Notes: generated by a model from the sequence alone, not told the origin. 18,184 nt of DNA from Anaerolineae bacterium (GCA_003484265.1 DNDO01000213.1:1-18184); one strand, 5' to 3'. Counted from the first letter of the stretch, positions 1-8,343 are shown. Translations and numbers: made by a program.

Positions 1-2022
1 ATCGTTCCCGACAAAACAGGTGAATGGGGACTCCCCGGTGTTCCATTATTGGAATGGCAGATCGCCCTCGCCTGTATCATTTGCGTCTTGACATTGAAAT
101 TCGAGGTCAAGACTGCGACAATGAAAATTAAGCGCCTCGACCTCTGGATCTCCATTGGGCTTTGGCTTGGGATTCTACTTCTTTGGCTTGGACAGCCCGT
201 GAACCCGGGTTTCTCCGCTTTGGAGCCGCGCGCTCCAAACTTTGAGATATACCCGTTCAGCGACGCACAGGTCTATGACGAGTTTGCCCAATCACTATTG
301 ATCGGGAACGGCTTGAAGGGCAGTGAAATTCCGCCGCGACCTCTTTATATTGTTTTCCTTACTTTTTTACACTCCATCGTTGGTCAGGAATACACCAAAG
401 TCATCGCTCTACAGTTGGTGTTTCTTGCTCTTCTTCCGGTCGGGTTGTATTGGTTCGGGAAGGAAATGTTTGGGCGCCCGGTTGGCATTGCTGTTGCCTT
501 GCTGGCAGGCTTACGTGAGGTCACGTCCAACGTTGCCGCACCTCTTGCCAGTGCGCTTAGTTATTCAAAGCTATATCTTTCCGAGGTGCCGGTTGCCATT
601 GCGTTGGTATTCTTTACATTTCTGGCGATTCGCTGGATACGAAGAAATTATCCAAACCATTTGGCATTCGTGGCTGGAGGAATTTTGGGGATCGGCATTA
701 TGATCCGCACGCAGGCGGTTGTGGCATTGCCTGTCCTTTTGGTCCTTGGGTTATTGGCGAACTGGAAGAAAAGAGCATCGATCCTTCGCGGCGTCTTGTT
801 GATGTCTGTTGCAGTGGCAGTGATCGTCTCTCCTTGGTTATGGCGGAACTGGAAGATCACCGGCGAATTGATCTTCGACAGCCCGTTCACACAGACGATC
901 AATCTGGCACAGCGGTACAGCCGCATGAACGGCATTGAGGCGGACGCGGCGCGTCGTCCTGGCGAAACCAACATCGAATATAACGACCGGCTGGTCAGCA
1001 TATTTATCGAAGCAGTAACAGCCAACCCGTCGGAGGCGATGCGGGTCGTCGTCAATCGCTTCCTCAATAATTGCGTTGACAACATCCTGATCCTGCCGTT
1101 GAGGAATGACCTTTCATCGGTCAGTGAACTTTTCCAGCCAAGCCACGCATTCTGGGAGGATTGGAGGGGAAGCCCAACGTCATCGCAATCCATCCTTTTA
1201 TTGTTCTATCTGTTCCTGCTGGGTCTTGGGTTGGCGGGCGCGTGGAACAGGCTGGGATTGATCGGCTTACTGCCCCTGTTCATCAACCTTGTTTATAACC
1301 TTTGGACTTCGATTGCCCTGCTGGCGGGTCAACGATTTTTGGTCGCGATGGATTGGTCGATCTACACATATTACATGATCGGGTTGTTCGTTCTACTCAG
1401 CGGGTTTATGTTCCTGCTCAACCGCGCACGGCCTCAGATGATCAAATGGGTGGATGCGTTCAATGCATCAAACACCGATCTCGCGAACGTAAACAACAAG
1501 CCGTTGTCTTATTTCCTTATCACAGGATTGATCTTCATATCGATTGGCGTAATCGTACCATTGAGTGAAAAGATATTTCCTCAAAAATTTTCACCCGCTA
1601 CACAAAGCCAGATTTTCGATGAGTTCACAGCCTCCTCTTCTTTCCTGGACCTGGAACTTGATCCTGTCTGTATGCAGGATACAATCTCAGACAATCACCT
1701 GATCGCTTCGAGAGGCAGGGCATTGTCGCCTCGCTATTACGAAAGCGGCGAAGGAGAGTATACAGATAAACTCGGCTACAAACCGTCCGAGCAACCTAGA
1801 CTCTTGTTTTACATCACAGGCGATTATTACGGTCTCATCATCCTTGAACTCAATGAGACGCCCGGTTTCTTCCCTCATGCTTCAGATGTGATCGTGTACC
1901 GCGATAGCGCGGATGAACATCAGGCCTGGTTTGTTTTGGTAAAAGATGAACCTGGTGGCGAAATATATTTTTCAGATACATATAGATCAGCAATCCCCTG
2001 TTCTAATTTATCTAAACCTTGA
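1..2022 (+). CDS. Polytopic membrane protein, probable GT-C (GT39/PMT-like) glycosyltransferase, 5' end beyond window
   Basis: The reading frame is open to base 1 without a stop, so the gene may begin outside the window. A TTG at 49 and an ATG at 121 (followed at once by the first long hydrophobic helix, with GAGGT about 12 nt upstream) are alternative internal starts. The protein has roughly ten or more hydrophobic helices. A non-membrane segment after the first helix carries an acidic motif (FSDAQVYDEFA), as in the first loop of lipid-linked-sugar-dependent GT-C transferases. Helices are followed by a C-terminal soluble domain of about 130 residues. Such enzymes move sugars from polyprenyl-phosphate donors to lipids, glycans or proteins on the outer membrane face. 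That is family-level inference; donor and acceptor cannot be read from the sequence. It could also be an uncharacterised DUF membrane protein. It converges with the next gene, stops 7 nt apart, with no hairpin between. Confidence 0.6.
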   Translation: MVPDKTGEWGLPGVPLLEWQIALACIICVLTLKFEVKTATMKIKRLDLWISIGLWLGILLLWLGQPVNPGFSALEPRAPNFEIYPFSDAQVYDEFAQSLLIGNGLKGSEIPPRPLYIVFLTFLHSIVGQEYTKVIALQLVFLALLPVGLYWFGKEMFGRPVGIAVALLAGLREVTSNVAAPLASALSYSKLYLSEVPVAIALVFFTFLAIRWIRRNYPNHLAFVAGGILGIGIMIRTQAVVALPVLLVLGLLANWKKRASILRGVLLMSVAVAVIVSPWLWRNWKITGELIFDSPFTQTINLAQRYSRMNGIEADAARRPGETNIEYNDRLVSIFIEAVTANPSEAMRVVVNRFLNNCVDNILILPLRNDLSSVSELFQPSHAFWEDWRGSPTSSQSILLLFYLFLLGLGLAGAWNRLGLIGLLPLFINLVYNLWTSIALLAGQRFLVAMDWSIYTYYMIGLFVLLSGFMFLLNRARPQMIKWVDAFNASNTDLANVNNKPLSYFLITGLIFISIGVIVPLSEKIFPQKFSPATQSQIFDEFTASSSFLDLELDPVCMQDTISDNHLIASRGRALSPRYYESGEGEYTDKLGYKPSEQPRLLFYITGDYYGLIILELNETPGFFPHASDVIVYRDSADEHQAWFVLVKDEPGGEIYFSDTYRSAIPCSNLSKP

Positions 2023-2029
2023 AGCGGCT

Positions 2030-4051
2030 TTACAGCCTAAATGGAAGTATCGCCTCCATCATGGTATGGAATAATTCCACATTATTGACGAGGAGAACGG
2101 ACAGAAATACAAGAAGAATAATATTGAACCATTTCCTGCGTCCCAATGATTCGAAAGACATACCAAGGAAAAGAACTATTGCATATGTCCAGTTGGGAGA
2201 ATAGAGCATGGGGTCGTCGCCATAGTTCATATGCAGGATGAAGTTGAAGATGAGATTCAATGCAAGAGCTACCTGCAGGGATGTATCTTTCGGAGACTTG
2301 AACAATTTCCATACAAAGATCAGGGCGGCAAGAAAGAGCAGGACAAACCACGAACGCGCCAGGAGACTCCCAAAGCCTATATATGAAGCATATTGATACT
2401 CTCCGCGAAAAAAGCGGATCGTATTAAAGCACGGATAGGAACACCCCAGTTCCTCCAAAAAGATGAGCGGACGCGGCGCGACCACGCTAAAGAGGGTCAT
2501 CGTGCGAGAGATGACGTTTGCGCGGCTGACAGTCTCTGAAATCGGCACATCGATAATATCGCGTTGGAAGGCAGTCTCATTGCCCAGATTGCCAGCGAGA
2601 TAGAATGGCTGGCTGTTCGGCTGGATTGTGTTTTGTACGAAGGACAACAAGGTTGCCAGTGCAATTGTAATAAAAAAATATTTGAATGTCTTTTGTATGC
2701 TTTTTTGTGTCAGCAAAAAGAGGATTGCAGATTGGATAAAGTTTGTGATCGTGATCCCAAATGTGACCAACCCAACAGGGACGATGGTCGTCAGTCTTGT
2801 GTTCTTATCTTGCAGGATCACAACCGTGGCGATCAGGACGGCGGCGGAAAAGATATAAGATTCCAGGAAGGCGCTTAGGAGCAGGTGTGAGTTTGAAAAC
2901 CCAAGGAGTGCCGCGATCGATAGCGCATACGGCGTGTTACCAGTCCTTTGCTTGAAGAAGACCCATACGAGATAAACACAAATCCCTCCAACAAGGGCGT
3001 TGAGGAGGATCGCCGCGTGGAATTTGTCGCCGTTGAGCAGGAGGGATAACAACCACACAGGAGGACGCAGCATCATCAACACAAATGGGTGCACCGCCCT
3101 CATTCCGTGCAATTCGTTCGCGTTGGCAGTCAGGAAATTCACCCAGATGGGGGAATCTGTGTCGAAGTAGTTATCCGCAAGTCCGAGGTCGGGACTCACA
3201 AGGACAGTCGCTAATAGATATGTAGAGGCTGATATGGCGGAGGCAAGTACCAGCCCGGGCAGGTTGCGTTTCATCCAGTTGGTGAATTGAGCTGTGCGCC
3301 AGTTCGTTATGTCCAGTTTAGTGAGAATAAATGCAGTCCAGCTTTGAGAGAGAATGGTCATTGCGAGGAACACAGGGATTGTTCCCTCAATTGGTAAAAA
3401 GAATTCGGTTGAGAAGTGGGTTGGATATTGAGCAAGCAGGCGAATCGTCAAGACAAGCAATGAAAGACCGAGCGTCAGCAGGATGACGGGGATGATCTTT
3501 TCGATGGAATCATTTCGCAATGAATTTATGAAATGTTCAAGAATAATGTCGAGTACAAGTGTGAAAATTATGTTGAATGCTATGGTGATAAGTATTAATT
3601 CCCAAAAGGATGGATAAAAGTTCTTGAAAAAGCCCAGGGCAAAGAATGAGAGCAACCCGCCAAGCGCCCATGCAATTACGAATCGGACAGCGCGTTTTTT
3701 GATGAGCAAACTATGTAACGATGTAAGCCCGGCTGAGACCAACAAGATACTCCCAATAATCAGTGCAATCAGGGATGGGAATTTTATATTGCCTGCCATA
3801 CCGCTTGCAACAGCAAGCGTCATTCCCCAAACTTTGATTGAGAGCGGAACCGATGCAAATTGCTTCAAAGCGTTGGGAAGGAAAAAAAAATAGACCGCGC
3901 CGAAACCAAGTGCCAGCAAAGAAATTGTAACCACCCAGTCAAATGTTGAGGCAAGGTTGTTTTTATATATTGATGTGGAGATTACAAAAGCAAATACAAG
4001 ACCCGCTGACGCACTGATTATGATGTTGAGAATAATTGAACGTTGATTCAC
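2030..4051 (-). CDS. Large polytopic membrane protein, possible GT-C glycosyltransferase
   Basis: A 673-residue protein with at least twelve hydrophobic helices and basic cytoplasmic loops. A loop near residues 295-322 carries FDTDSPIW followed by RAVHPF. Acidic residues in an exposed loop (here D297 and D299) and a nearby Arg/His (R318, H321) resemble the catalytic loop of GT-C membrane glycosyltransferases, but overall similarity is weak and I do not recognise a named family. The start is a GTG whose first base is the last base of the TAG stop of the upstream peptidase gene (TAGTG), suggesting translational coupling. No clear independent Shine-Dalgarno is visible. Base composition is more AT-rich than the neighbouring enzyme genes, common for membrane proteins. 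Function is unknown; a role in cell-surface glycan or lipid modification is only an inference, partly from the similar protein encoded convergently beside it. Confidence 0.6.
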   Translation of the reverse strand: MNQRSIILNIIISASAGLVFAFVISTSIYKNNLASTFDWVVTISLLALGFGAVYFFFLPNALKQFASVPLSIKVWGMTLAVASGMAGNIKFPSLIALIIGSILLVSAGLTSLHSLLIKKRAVRFVIAWALGGLLSFFALGFFKNFYPSFWELILITIAFNIIFTLVLDIILEHFINSLRNDSIEKIIPVILLTLGLSLLVLTIRLLAQYPTHFSTEFFLPIEGTIPVFLAMTILSQSWTAFILTKLDITNWRTAQFTNWMKRNLPGLVLASAISASTYLLATVLVSPDLGLADNYFDTDSPIWVNFLTANANELHGMRAVHPFVLMMLRPPVWLLSLLLNGDKFHAAILLNALVGGICVYLVWVFFKQRTGNTPYALSIAALLGFSNSHLLLSAFLESYIFSAAVLIATVVILQDKNTRLTTIVPVGLVTFGITITNFIQSAILFLLTQKSIQKTFKYFFITIALATLLSFVQNTIQPNSQPFYLAGNLGNETAFQRDIIDVPISETVSRANVISRTMTLFSVVAPRPLIFLEELGCSYPCFNTIRFFRGEYQYASYIGFGSLLARSWFVLLFLAALIFVWKLFKSPKDTSLQVALALNLIFNFILHMNYGDDPMLYSPNWTYAIVLFLGMSFESLGRRKWFNIILLVFLSVLLVNNVELFHTMMEAILPFRL

Positions 4052-4937
4052 TATTTATTCAATCCCGGTAACCCGCCTGCAGATTTTGCCATCGTCACAG
4101 CGCGGATGATCGCCTGCGCCATCACCTCCGCGGCGAACGCGCCCACCGACGTGACATCCGCCTTGCGTGTGCCGGTCGAGAGCGCGAAGATCGTGTCGCC
4201 GTCGAGCATGGTGTGGGCGGGGCGTATTACGCGTGCGAGCCCGTCCTGAGCCATCTGCGCTACCTTGGTCGCCTGAGCCTTTGTCAACCTGGCGTTCGTT
4301 GCCACAACGCCGATCACTGTGTTCGACCGCGCGGCAAGTTTCATGAGATTGCGCCCCGCTGGCTTCTTCATCATTGCAAGCGTATCGGCAAAATATTCCT
4401 TTCCGCCCACGCGCAATGGGCCGACTTTCCCAGACCTCAATCCTGCCACAATTTCATTATTTTGATTGACAACGTCGCCCCATGCATTCACGGCTACGAG
4501 CGCGCCAACGATCACTCCCCCGCCAATGTTCATGCTCGCGGTTCCTTCCCCCGATTTGGTTGAGAGCTTCGCACCGAACATTTTCCCCACTGACGCTCCC
4601 GTTCCCGCGCCGACGTTTCCCTCGCTGGGCGGAGCCGAAGAGGCTGAGGCGGCCGCTTGGTATCCCATAACGGAATCAGGTCGAACATCCGCTCGACCGA
4701 GGTTCAAGTCGTAGAGAATCGCCGAAGGGACGATGGGGACTCTCGCTGCGCCGGTTTTGAATCCGACCTTTTTCTCTTCCAGATATTTCATGACGCCGCC
4801 GCTCCGCCGCGAACGTCCACGCCTGCGACGGCTCCCTTTCGGCAGAGGATGACGGTACAGCCGGTTAATGCTTCATCGTTGTTCGAGTGGCCGACTTCGA
4901 TGCCGCGCACGTCGGTGATTGCGTTGGAGAGGTTCAT
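4051..4937 (-). pseudogene. P1 family peptidase (S58/DmpA-like) broken by an internal frameshifting deletion
   Basis: Two reading frames make up one family member. The 5' part (4937 down to 4788) gives the usual N terminus, MNLSNAITDVRGIEVGH...AVAGVDVRGGA, then runs into a TGA. The 3' part restarts in another frame at an ATG at 4791 and gives GVMKYLEEKKVG...PIVPSAILYDL, then GNVGAGTGASVG, then NTVIGVVATNARLTKAQATK and IRPAHTMLDGDTIFAL. In intact relatives the VRGGA and GVM+YLEE blocks are separated by about 35 residues including an LSGGSAFGLDAA-like motif. Here they are joined directly, out of frame, at a GCGGCGGCG run. The expected autoprocessing Asn-Thr pair (SN/TVIG) survives. Relatives are N-terminal nucleophile aminopeptidases that cut themselves into two subunits. 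A 246-residue C-terminal piece could still be translated from 4791 but would lack part of the fold. A local assembly error is the alternative. Confidence 0.75.
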
Positions 4938-4944
4938 ATGATCG

Positions 4945-4986
4945 ATAAAAAAGGTGACAGTTAATTGTTCGGGTAAATGCCACCTT
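4945..4986 (-). terminator. Rho-independent terminator after the 60-residue ORF
   Basis: Read on the minus strand, a 9-bp stem AAGGTGGCA / TGTCACCTT (one G-T pair) with an 18-nt loop is followed at once by a run of T. It lies 6 nt past the stop of the small gene at 4993 and just upstream of the peptidase start. It would end the AI-2E permease/small-gene transcript and separate it from the peptidase unit. Confidence 0.65.
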
Positions 4987-4992
4987 AACTCA

Positions 4993-5175
4993 TTATCCCA
5001 AACTGCGTGCCAGTTGCAGAAACTCCTTCCACTCCTCCTCAAAGAAGTGCACTGTGACGCTGTTCAATTCGATGTGATAGGTGGTCTCGCCGTCGGGTTC
5101 GGCGGCTTTCCATGCAAGGAAGTTATCGGTTTCAGCGATCGTTTCTGTTTGCGTGTCGTTTTGCGGGTTGCTCAT
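4993..5175 (-). CDS. Small acidic hypothetical protein, 60 residues
   Basis: The start at 5175 is chosen because AAGGAGA lies about 7 nt upstream (5181-5187). A longer frame reaching 5232 would lack this and begin in the permease gene. The protein opens with a polar stretch (MSNPQNDTQTETIAETDN) and continues into a compact segment, YHIELNSVTVHFFEEEWKEFLQLARSLG, with the look of a beta-beta-alpha fold and a very acidic helix. There is no signal peptide or membrane segment. The gene overlaps the 3' end of the AI-2E permease gene by 44 nt, in a different frame, so the two are probably translated from one mRNA that ends at the terminator just downstream. I do not recognise a characterised family. 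A cytosolic partner or regulator of the permease is possible but unproven. Confidence 0.65.
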   Translation of the reverse strand: MSNPQNDTQTETIAETDNFLAWKAAEPDGETTYHIELNSVTVHFFEEEWKEFLQLARSLG

Positions 5176-6403
5176 TTTTCTTCTCCTTGATTGGCTTAAT
5201 TGTGTTCCTGTTAGTGTTAAATCGTGAACCAATGAAATGCACGAGGTTCATCATGATTTCCCGGATGCCCGGCGGGGGAGGCTCCACGGTGGTTGGAGGA
5301 AAGGGGTTGAGGTCGAACATTTTCCGCGTGATATACCTGCCCAATAACAATGCCGTTGCGAGGAAGGGAGCGGCAATGATGACGCCCAACAAACCAAGCA
5401 GATTTGCGGCAACAAGGGCGGCGACCAAGACCGCGGCGGGATGCACTTTCAATGTGCGCGCCATGATACGCGGGGTGATGAAGTTATCCATGAACCAGTC
5501 GATGATGGAGGTAGAGATCACCACGATCAACATATACGGCAGGGATTCGAGCCCGAAAGGCTTGAACGGCTGGAAGTATGTAACGAGAGCCATCACCACC
5601 CACGTGATTGCAGGTCCGACATATGGCAGGAATTTCGCCAATCCAGCCATCAAGGCAATGCCCAGTGCATAGCGCACGCTCAGGGCGGGCAAAAGGATCG
5701 AGTATATGACCAGCGCAATAAAAAAGATAAGTATCTGACCACGCAGGAAAGCGTTCCAGATGCGGCTCAATTCCACCCCAAGCCTGCGGATGTCCTCGGT
5801 AAATCCGGGAATCTCAACTTTTAGCATGTCTTCCCGCAGTCCGCTGCTCTCTGCCATAACGAAGTACGAGACGGTCAGTACGAAGATCGTCCAACCGATA
5901 AAGCCGGCAGCACTGCCTGCGACCGTTCCCAGCAGGTTGCCCGTCTGACCGAGCAGGGGCTCAATATAGGTGAGCAGTTGCTGATTGATTGCGGTCAGGT
6001 CGAACGTCCGCATGTCCAACTCATAGGGACCTATGGTAAAGGTTTGCGAAGAAAGTTGAGTGATATACCTTGGCAGGTCGTTGACAATGCCCTGAATGGA
6101 ACCGACCAGATTTTGTATCTGGCCTGCCAACCCCACTCCGCCCAGCGTGAGAAGCCCCACCAGGATAATGACGATCAATAGGAAGAGAATATTGACCGAA
6201 GCCTTCCACGGGATGCGCAGACCGCGCGCGATCAAGGCATTCAAGGGGTGCAGGAGGTAGGTGATGATGAAGATCATCAACAACGGACCGACCATGTTCG
6301 AGAAACGATAGATTAGAAAGGTGAAAATGCCAAGGACGACCAGCCCGATCAATAATTTGGTTGTCGCGCTCCAGCGCGGTGATGCAGTACTTTTTTGAGT
6401 CAT
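5132..6403 (-). CDS. AI-2E family transporter (PerM/YdiK/TqsA-type membrane protein)
   Basis: A 423-residue membrane protein with about eight hydrophobic helices: pairs near residues 15-55, one near 65-95, then a soluble stretch (about 95-150, GQIQNLVGSIQGIVNDLPRYI), then helices from about 155 to 350. The C-terminal part carries family features such as LRGQILIFFIALVIYSILL, LAKFLPYVGPAITWV, IDWFMDNFITPRIMARTLKVHPAAVLVAAL (split here over three blocks) and LLGVIIAAPFLATALLL. Members export or permeate diverse solutes (autoinducer-2 in E. coli TqsA, Na+/H+ antiport in some relatives), so the substrate cannot be given. The tail after residue 390 is highly charged (KPIKEKKNEQPAKRH) and cytosolic. 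The ATG at 6403 has a GGAG Shine-Dalgarno 9 nt upstream. The 60-residue gene overlaps its 3' end. Confidence 0.88.
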   Translation of the reverse strand: MTQKSTASPRWSATTKLLIGLVVLGIFTFLIYRFSNMVGPLLMIFIITYLLHPLNALIARGLRIPWKASVNILFLLIVIILVGLLTLGGVGLAGQIQNLVGSIQGIVNDLPRYITQLSSQTFTIGPYELDMRTFDLTAINQQLLTYIEPLLGQTGNLLGTVAGSAAGFIGWTIFVLTVSYFVMAESSGLREDMLKVEIPGFTEDIRRLGVELSRIWNAFLRGQILIFFIALVIYSILLPALSVRYALGIALMAGLAKFLPYVGPAITWVVMALVTYFQPFKPFGLESLPYMLIVVISTSIIDWFMDNFITPRIMARTLKVHPAAVLVAALVAANLLGLLGVIIAAPFLATALLLGRYITRKMFDLNPFPPTTVEPPPPGIREIMMNLVHFIGSRFNTNRNTIKPIKEKKNEQPAKRHANRNDR

Positions 6404-6492
6404 TAAATATCTCCGTCTCTATTACTATTCTACCGCTTGTATCGCAAAAAAGTAACACTTTATATTTTTCACAAGCCAAAACCTTACACAAG

Positions 6493-6519
6493 CTTATACA
6501 TAAGAGTATATAATTTCAA
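6493..6519 (-). promoter_or_regulatory. Possible sigma-70-type promoter for the AI-2E gene
   Basis: On the minus strand TTGAAA (6519-6514) and TATAAG (6498-6493) are separated by 15 nt, somewhat short. The surrounding 6404-6560 interval is AT-rich and otherwise empty. It holds no ORF I can support, only this candidate, a second -10-like TAGAAT nearer the gene, and the GGAG ribosome site. Confidence 0.3.
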
Positions 6520-6562
6520 TAAACCGTAGCGGCGAGCCCTGCTTTTATATAGACCTATTAAA

Positions 6563-6600
6563 TAAAAAAATTCCCCGCAACGCCACTGCGCTGCGGGGAA
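6563..6600 (-). terminator. Rho-independent terminator of the FHA gene
   Basis: A perfect 9-bp stem TTCCCCGCA / TGCGGGGAA (6571-6579 with 6592-6600), 12-nt loop, followed on the minus strand by seven T (6564-6570). It begins 11 nt after the FHA stop codon and separates that gene from the AI-2E permease gene. Confidence 0.9.
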
Positions 6601-6611
6601 AACTTTACATG

Positions 6612-7202
6612 TCAACATCCACCCAGAAACGGGAAGAACGTACACCATAGGAAATTCGCATCGATATACCATAGGACACCTCCACAAAGGCAGAGGATGA
6701 ACAAAACTGACACACCAATGATCACCGGCGTCATGTTGGTCCTTTTACCCTCATCAGGTCCCGCCGCCGGCGACATTGCCGGGCTGGCAGGTACGCTCCC
6801 TGCATATTCAGCAGGCGGAGGCGGCGGAGTAGATGCGGGGCGCGATGCTGAGGGAACTGCCGCGGCGCGCGGTGAAACCATGGTCGCGCCGGGGTCGTTG
6901 GTCGTCACCTCGAACACGAGCACGATCTGCTCACCGAAGGAAACCACCTCGCCAGCCTTCAAAACCCGAGGACCTGCTAATCGCTGGCCGTTCACAAATG
7001 TCCCGTTGGTGGAGCCGAGGTCTTCCAGCACATACTTCCCGCCTTGAAATGTCAAACGAGCATGGCGGCGCGAGATTTCTGCATCGTTGATCGAGACTTC
7101 GTTCGTTGAGTCGCGTCCAATGTTTAATTGATCGCCTTCCAGCGTAAATGTCGCTCCGGGTGTTGGTCCCGTCCGCATAATCAGTTGGAATTGAGACGCC
7201 AT
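6612..7202 (-). CDS. FHA-domain protein with C-terminal membrane anchor
   Basis: 196 residues. Residues about 5-98 are a forkhead-associated phosphothreonine-binding domain with its usual signature: IGR (28-30), SRRHA (44-48) and LGSTNGTFVNG (62-72). A linker of about 55 residues rich in Pro, Ala and Ser follows, then one membrane helix (about 158-180, IIGVSVLFILCLCGGVLWYI) and a short hydrophobic Cys-containing tail. The FHA domain should face the cytosol, tethered to the membrane, and bind partners phosphorylated by Ser/Thr kinases. No kinase gene is in the window, so the partner is unknown. The ATG at 7202 has GGAG about 7 nt upstream. The gene is monocistronic by its surroundings: a promoter in the divergent gap and a strong terminator behind it. 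A DPGATMV segment just after the domain is a possible phosphorylation site, which is speculative. Confidence 0.88.
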   Translation of the reverse strand: MASQFQLIMRTGPTPGATFTLEGDQLNIGRDSTNEVSINDAEISRRHARLTFQGGKYVLEDLGSTNGTFVNGQRLAGPRVLKAGEVVSFGEQIVLVFEVTTNDPGATMVSPRAAAVPSASRPASTPPPPPAEYAGSVPASPAMSPAAGPDEGKRTNMTPVIIGVSVLFILCLCGGVLWYIDANFLWCTFFPFLGGC

Positions 7203-7234
7203 GATTTCTCCTTCAAGTCTGTAATGATATTTAG

Positions 7235-7263
7235 AGTCTAAATGTTTCAGGCGAAAAAGTCAA
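7235..7263 (-). promoter_or_regulatory. Promoter of the FHA gene
   Basis: On the minus strand TTGACT (7263-7258), a 17-nt spacer and TAGACT (7240-7235). The predicted transcript start near 7228 leaves about 26 nt of leader with a GGAG ribosome site. It lies in the 121-bp gap shared with the divergent NAD salvage genes. Confidence 0.5.
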
Positions 7264-7278
7264 CGGCAGGGTCTGCAC

Positions 7279-7306
7279 TTGACATGAAATTACACGGGTA
7301 TACAAT
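7279..7306 (+). promoter_or_regulatory. Promoter of the nicotinamidase-like/pncB unit
   Basis: A perfect -35 TTGACA (7279-7284), 16-nt spacer and -10 TACAAT (7301-7306, within TATACAAT). The expected start near 7313 would fall inside the strong ribosome site GGGAGGAG (7309-7315), giving a leader of only about 11 nt before the ATG at 7324. Confidence 0.65.
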
Positions 7307-7323
7307 CAGGGAGGAGATACTTA

Positions 7324-8343
7324 ATGGACACAACAACCCTGCCCAACCCCGAATTCTTCGATGCCGGCAAAGTCGGCACAGTCTGGCGGATTCCTTATGA
7401 AGAACGAGCAAAACAGGCACAGGACTGGGCGCTTCGCACCTCCCTCAAACCTGCTGCAACAGAACAGACCAAGACCTGGCTGATGCTGATCGACGTACAG
7501 AACACCTTCTGTCTTCCCGAGTTCGAACTTTACGTCGGCGGCAGAAGCGGACGCGGCGCCGTGGAAGACAATCAGCGTCTGTGCGAATTCATCTACCGCA
7601 ATTTGGGTAATATCACACACATCACCGCCACCATGGACACGCACAAGATCATGCAGGTTTTCCATGCCATTTTCTTTATAGATAAAGATGGCAACCACCC
7701 AGTGCCCTACACAGATATTCATGCATCAGAACTCCGCGATGGCACGTGGACTTTCAACTCCGCTCTCGCGCCTCAATTCGGTATTGCCCCTGAATACGGA
7801 CAGCAAATGATACTCCACTACGCCGAAGCGTTGGAGAAGAAAGGCAAGTATGCGCTCACCATCTGGCCCTATCACGCCATGCTCGGCGGGATTGGGCACG
7901 CGCTGGTCTCATCGGTTGAAGAAGCCTTGTTCTTCCATTCGATAGCGCGAACCACACAGTACGACATCGAGATCAAGGGCGACAGACCCTTCACCGAAAA
8001 TTATTCTGTTGTCGGTCCCGAAGTGCTGACCGGTCCCATGGGCGAGACGCTGGGAACTCACAACACGAAATTCATCGAAAAGCTGGGGCATTACGATAGA
8101 CTCATCATCGCGGGTCAAGCCAAATCCCATTGCGTGGCGTGGACAGTCCAAGATCTGCTCAACGACATCAACGAGGTCGACCCCGAACTTGCGAAGAAAG
8201 TCTATTTGCTCGAAGATTGCTCATCCCCTGTCGTAGTCCCCGGCGTGGTCGACCACACCGAGGCGGCGAACGAAGCGTATGAAAGATTCGCAAAGGCAGG
8301 CATGAACAGGATCCAATCCAACCAGTTAATCGCCGATCTTTAA
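7324..8343 (+). CDS. Isochorismatase-fold cysteine hydrolase, probable nicotinamidase
   Basis: 339 residues. The isochorismatase/nicotinamidase catalytic triad is visible: Asp57 (LMLIDVQN), Lys218 (IEIKGDRPF) and Cys270 (AKSHCVAW). Candidate metal ligands typical of nicotinamidases are Asp105 and His107 (TMDTHK), His114, and His184 in WPYH. The reaction would be nicotinamide to nicotinate plus ammonia in the cytosol. Substrate assignment leans on metal ligands of nicotinamidase type and on the next gene, nicotinate phosphoribosyltransferase, which uses the product. The protein is much longer than ordinary PncA (about 180-220 residues): it has about 50 extra N-terminal residues and longer loops between the triad elements. 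A different amide or isochorismatase-like substrate remains possible. It starts at an ATG with a strong GGAGGAG site. Confidence 0.82.
   Translation: MDTTTLPNPEFFDAGKVGTVWRIPYEERAKQAQDWALRTSLKPAATEQTKTWLMLIDVQNTFCLPEFELYVGGRSGRGAVEDNQRLCEFIYRNLGNITHITATMDTHKIMQVFHAIFFIDKDGNHPVPYTDIHASELRDGTWTFNSALAPQFGIAPEYGQQMILHYAEALEKKGKYALTIWPYHAMLGGIGHALVSSVEEALFFHSIARTTQYDIEIKGDRPFTENYSVVGPEVLTGPMGETLGTHNTKFIEKLGHYDRLIIAGQAKSHCVAWTVQDLLNDINEVDPELAKKVYLLEDCSSPVVVPGVVDHTEAANEAYERFAKAGMNRIQSNQLIADL

Noticed and set aside
648..1193. Long antisense reading frame opposite the first membrane protein gene, and many similar frames across the window
   Set aside because: No domain, no ribosome site, and each lies wholly within a recognisable gene on the other strand or frame, so they are shadow frames.
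4213..4941. Plus-strand frames over the P1 peptidase as an intact alternative gene
   Set aside because: The minus-strand translation matches the S58 family motif by motif, while the plus-strand frames show none.
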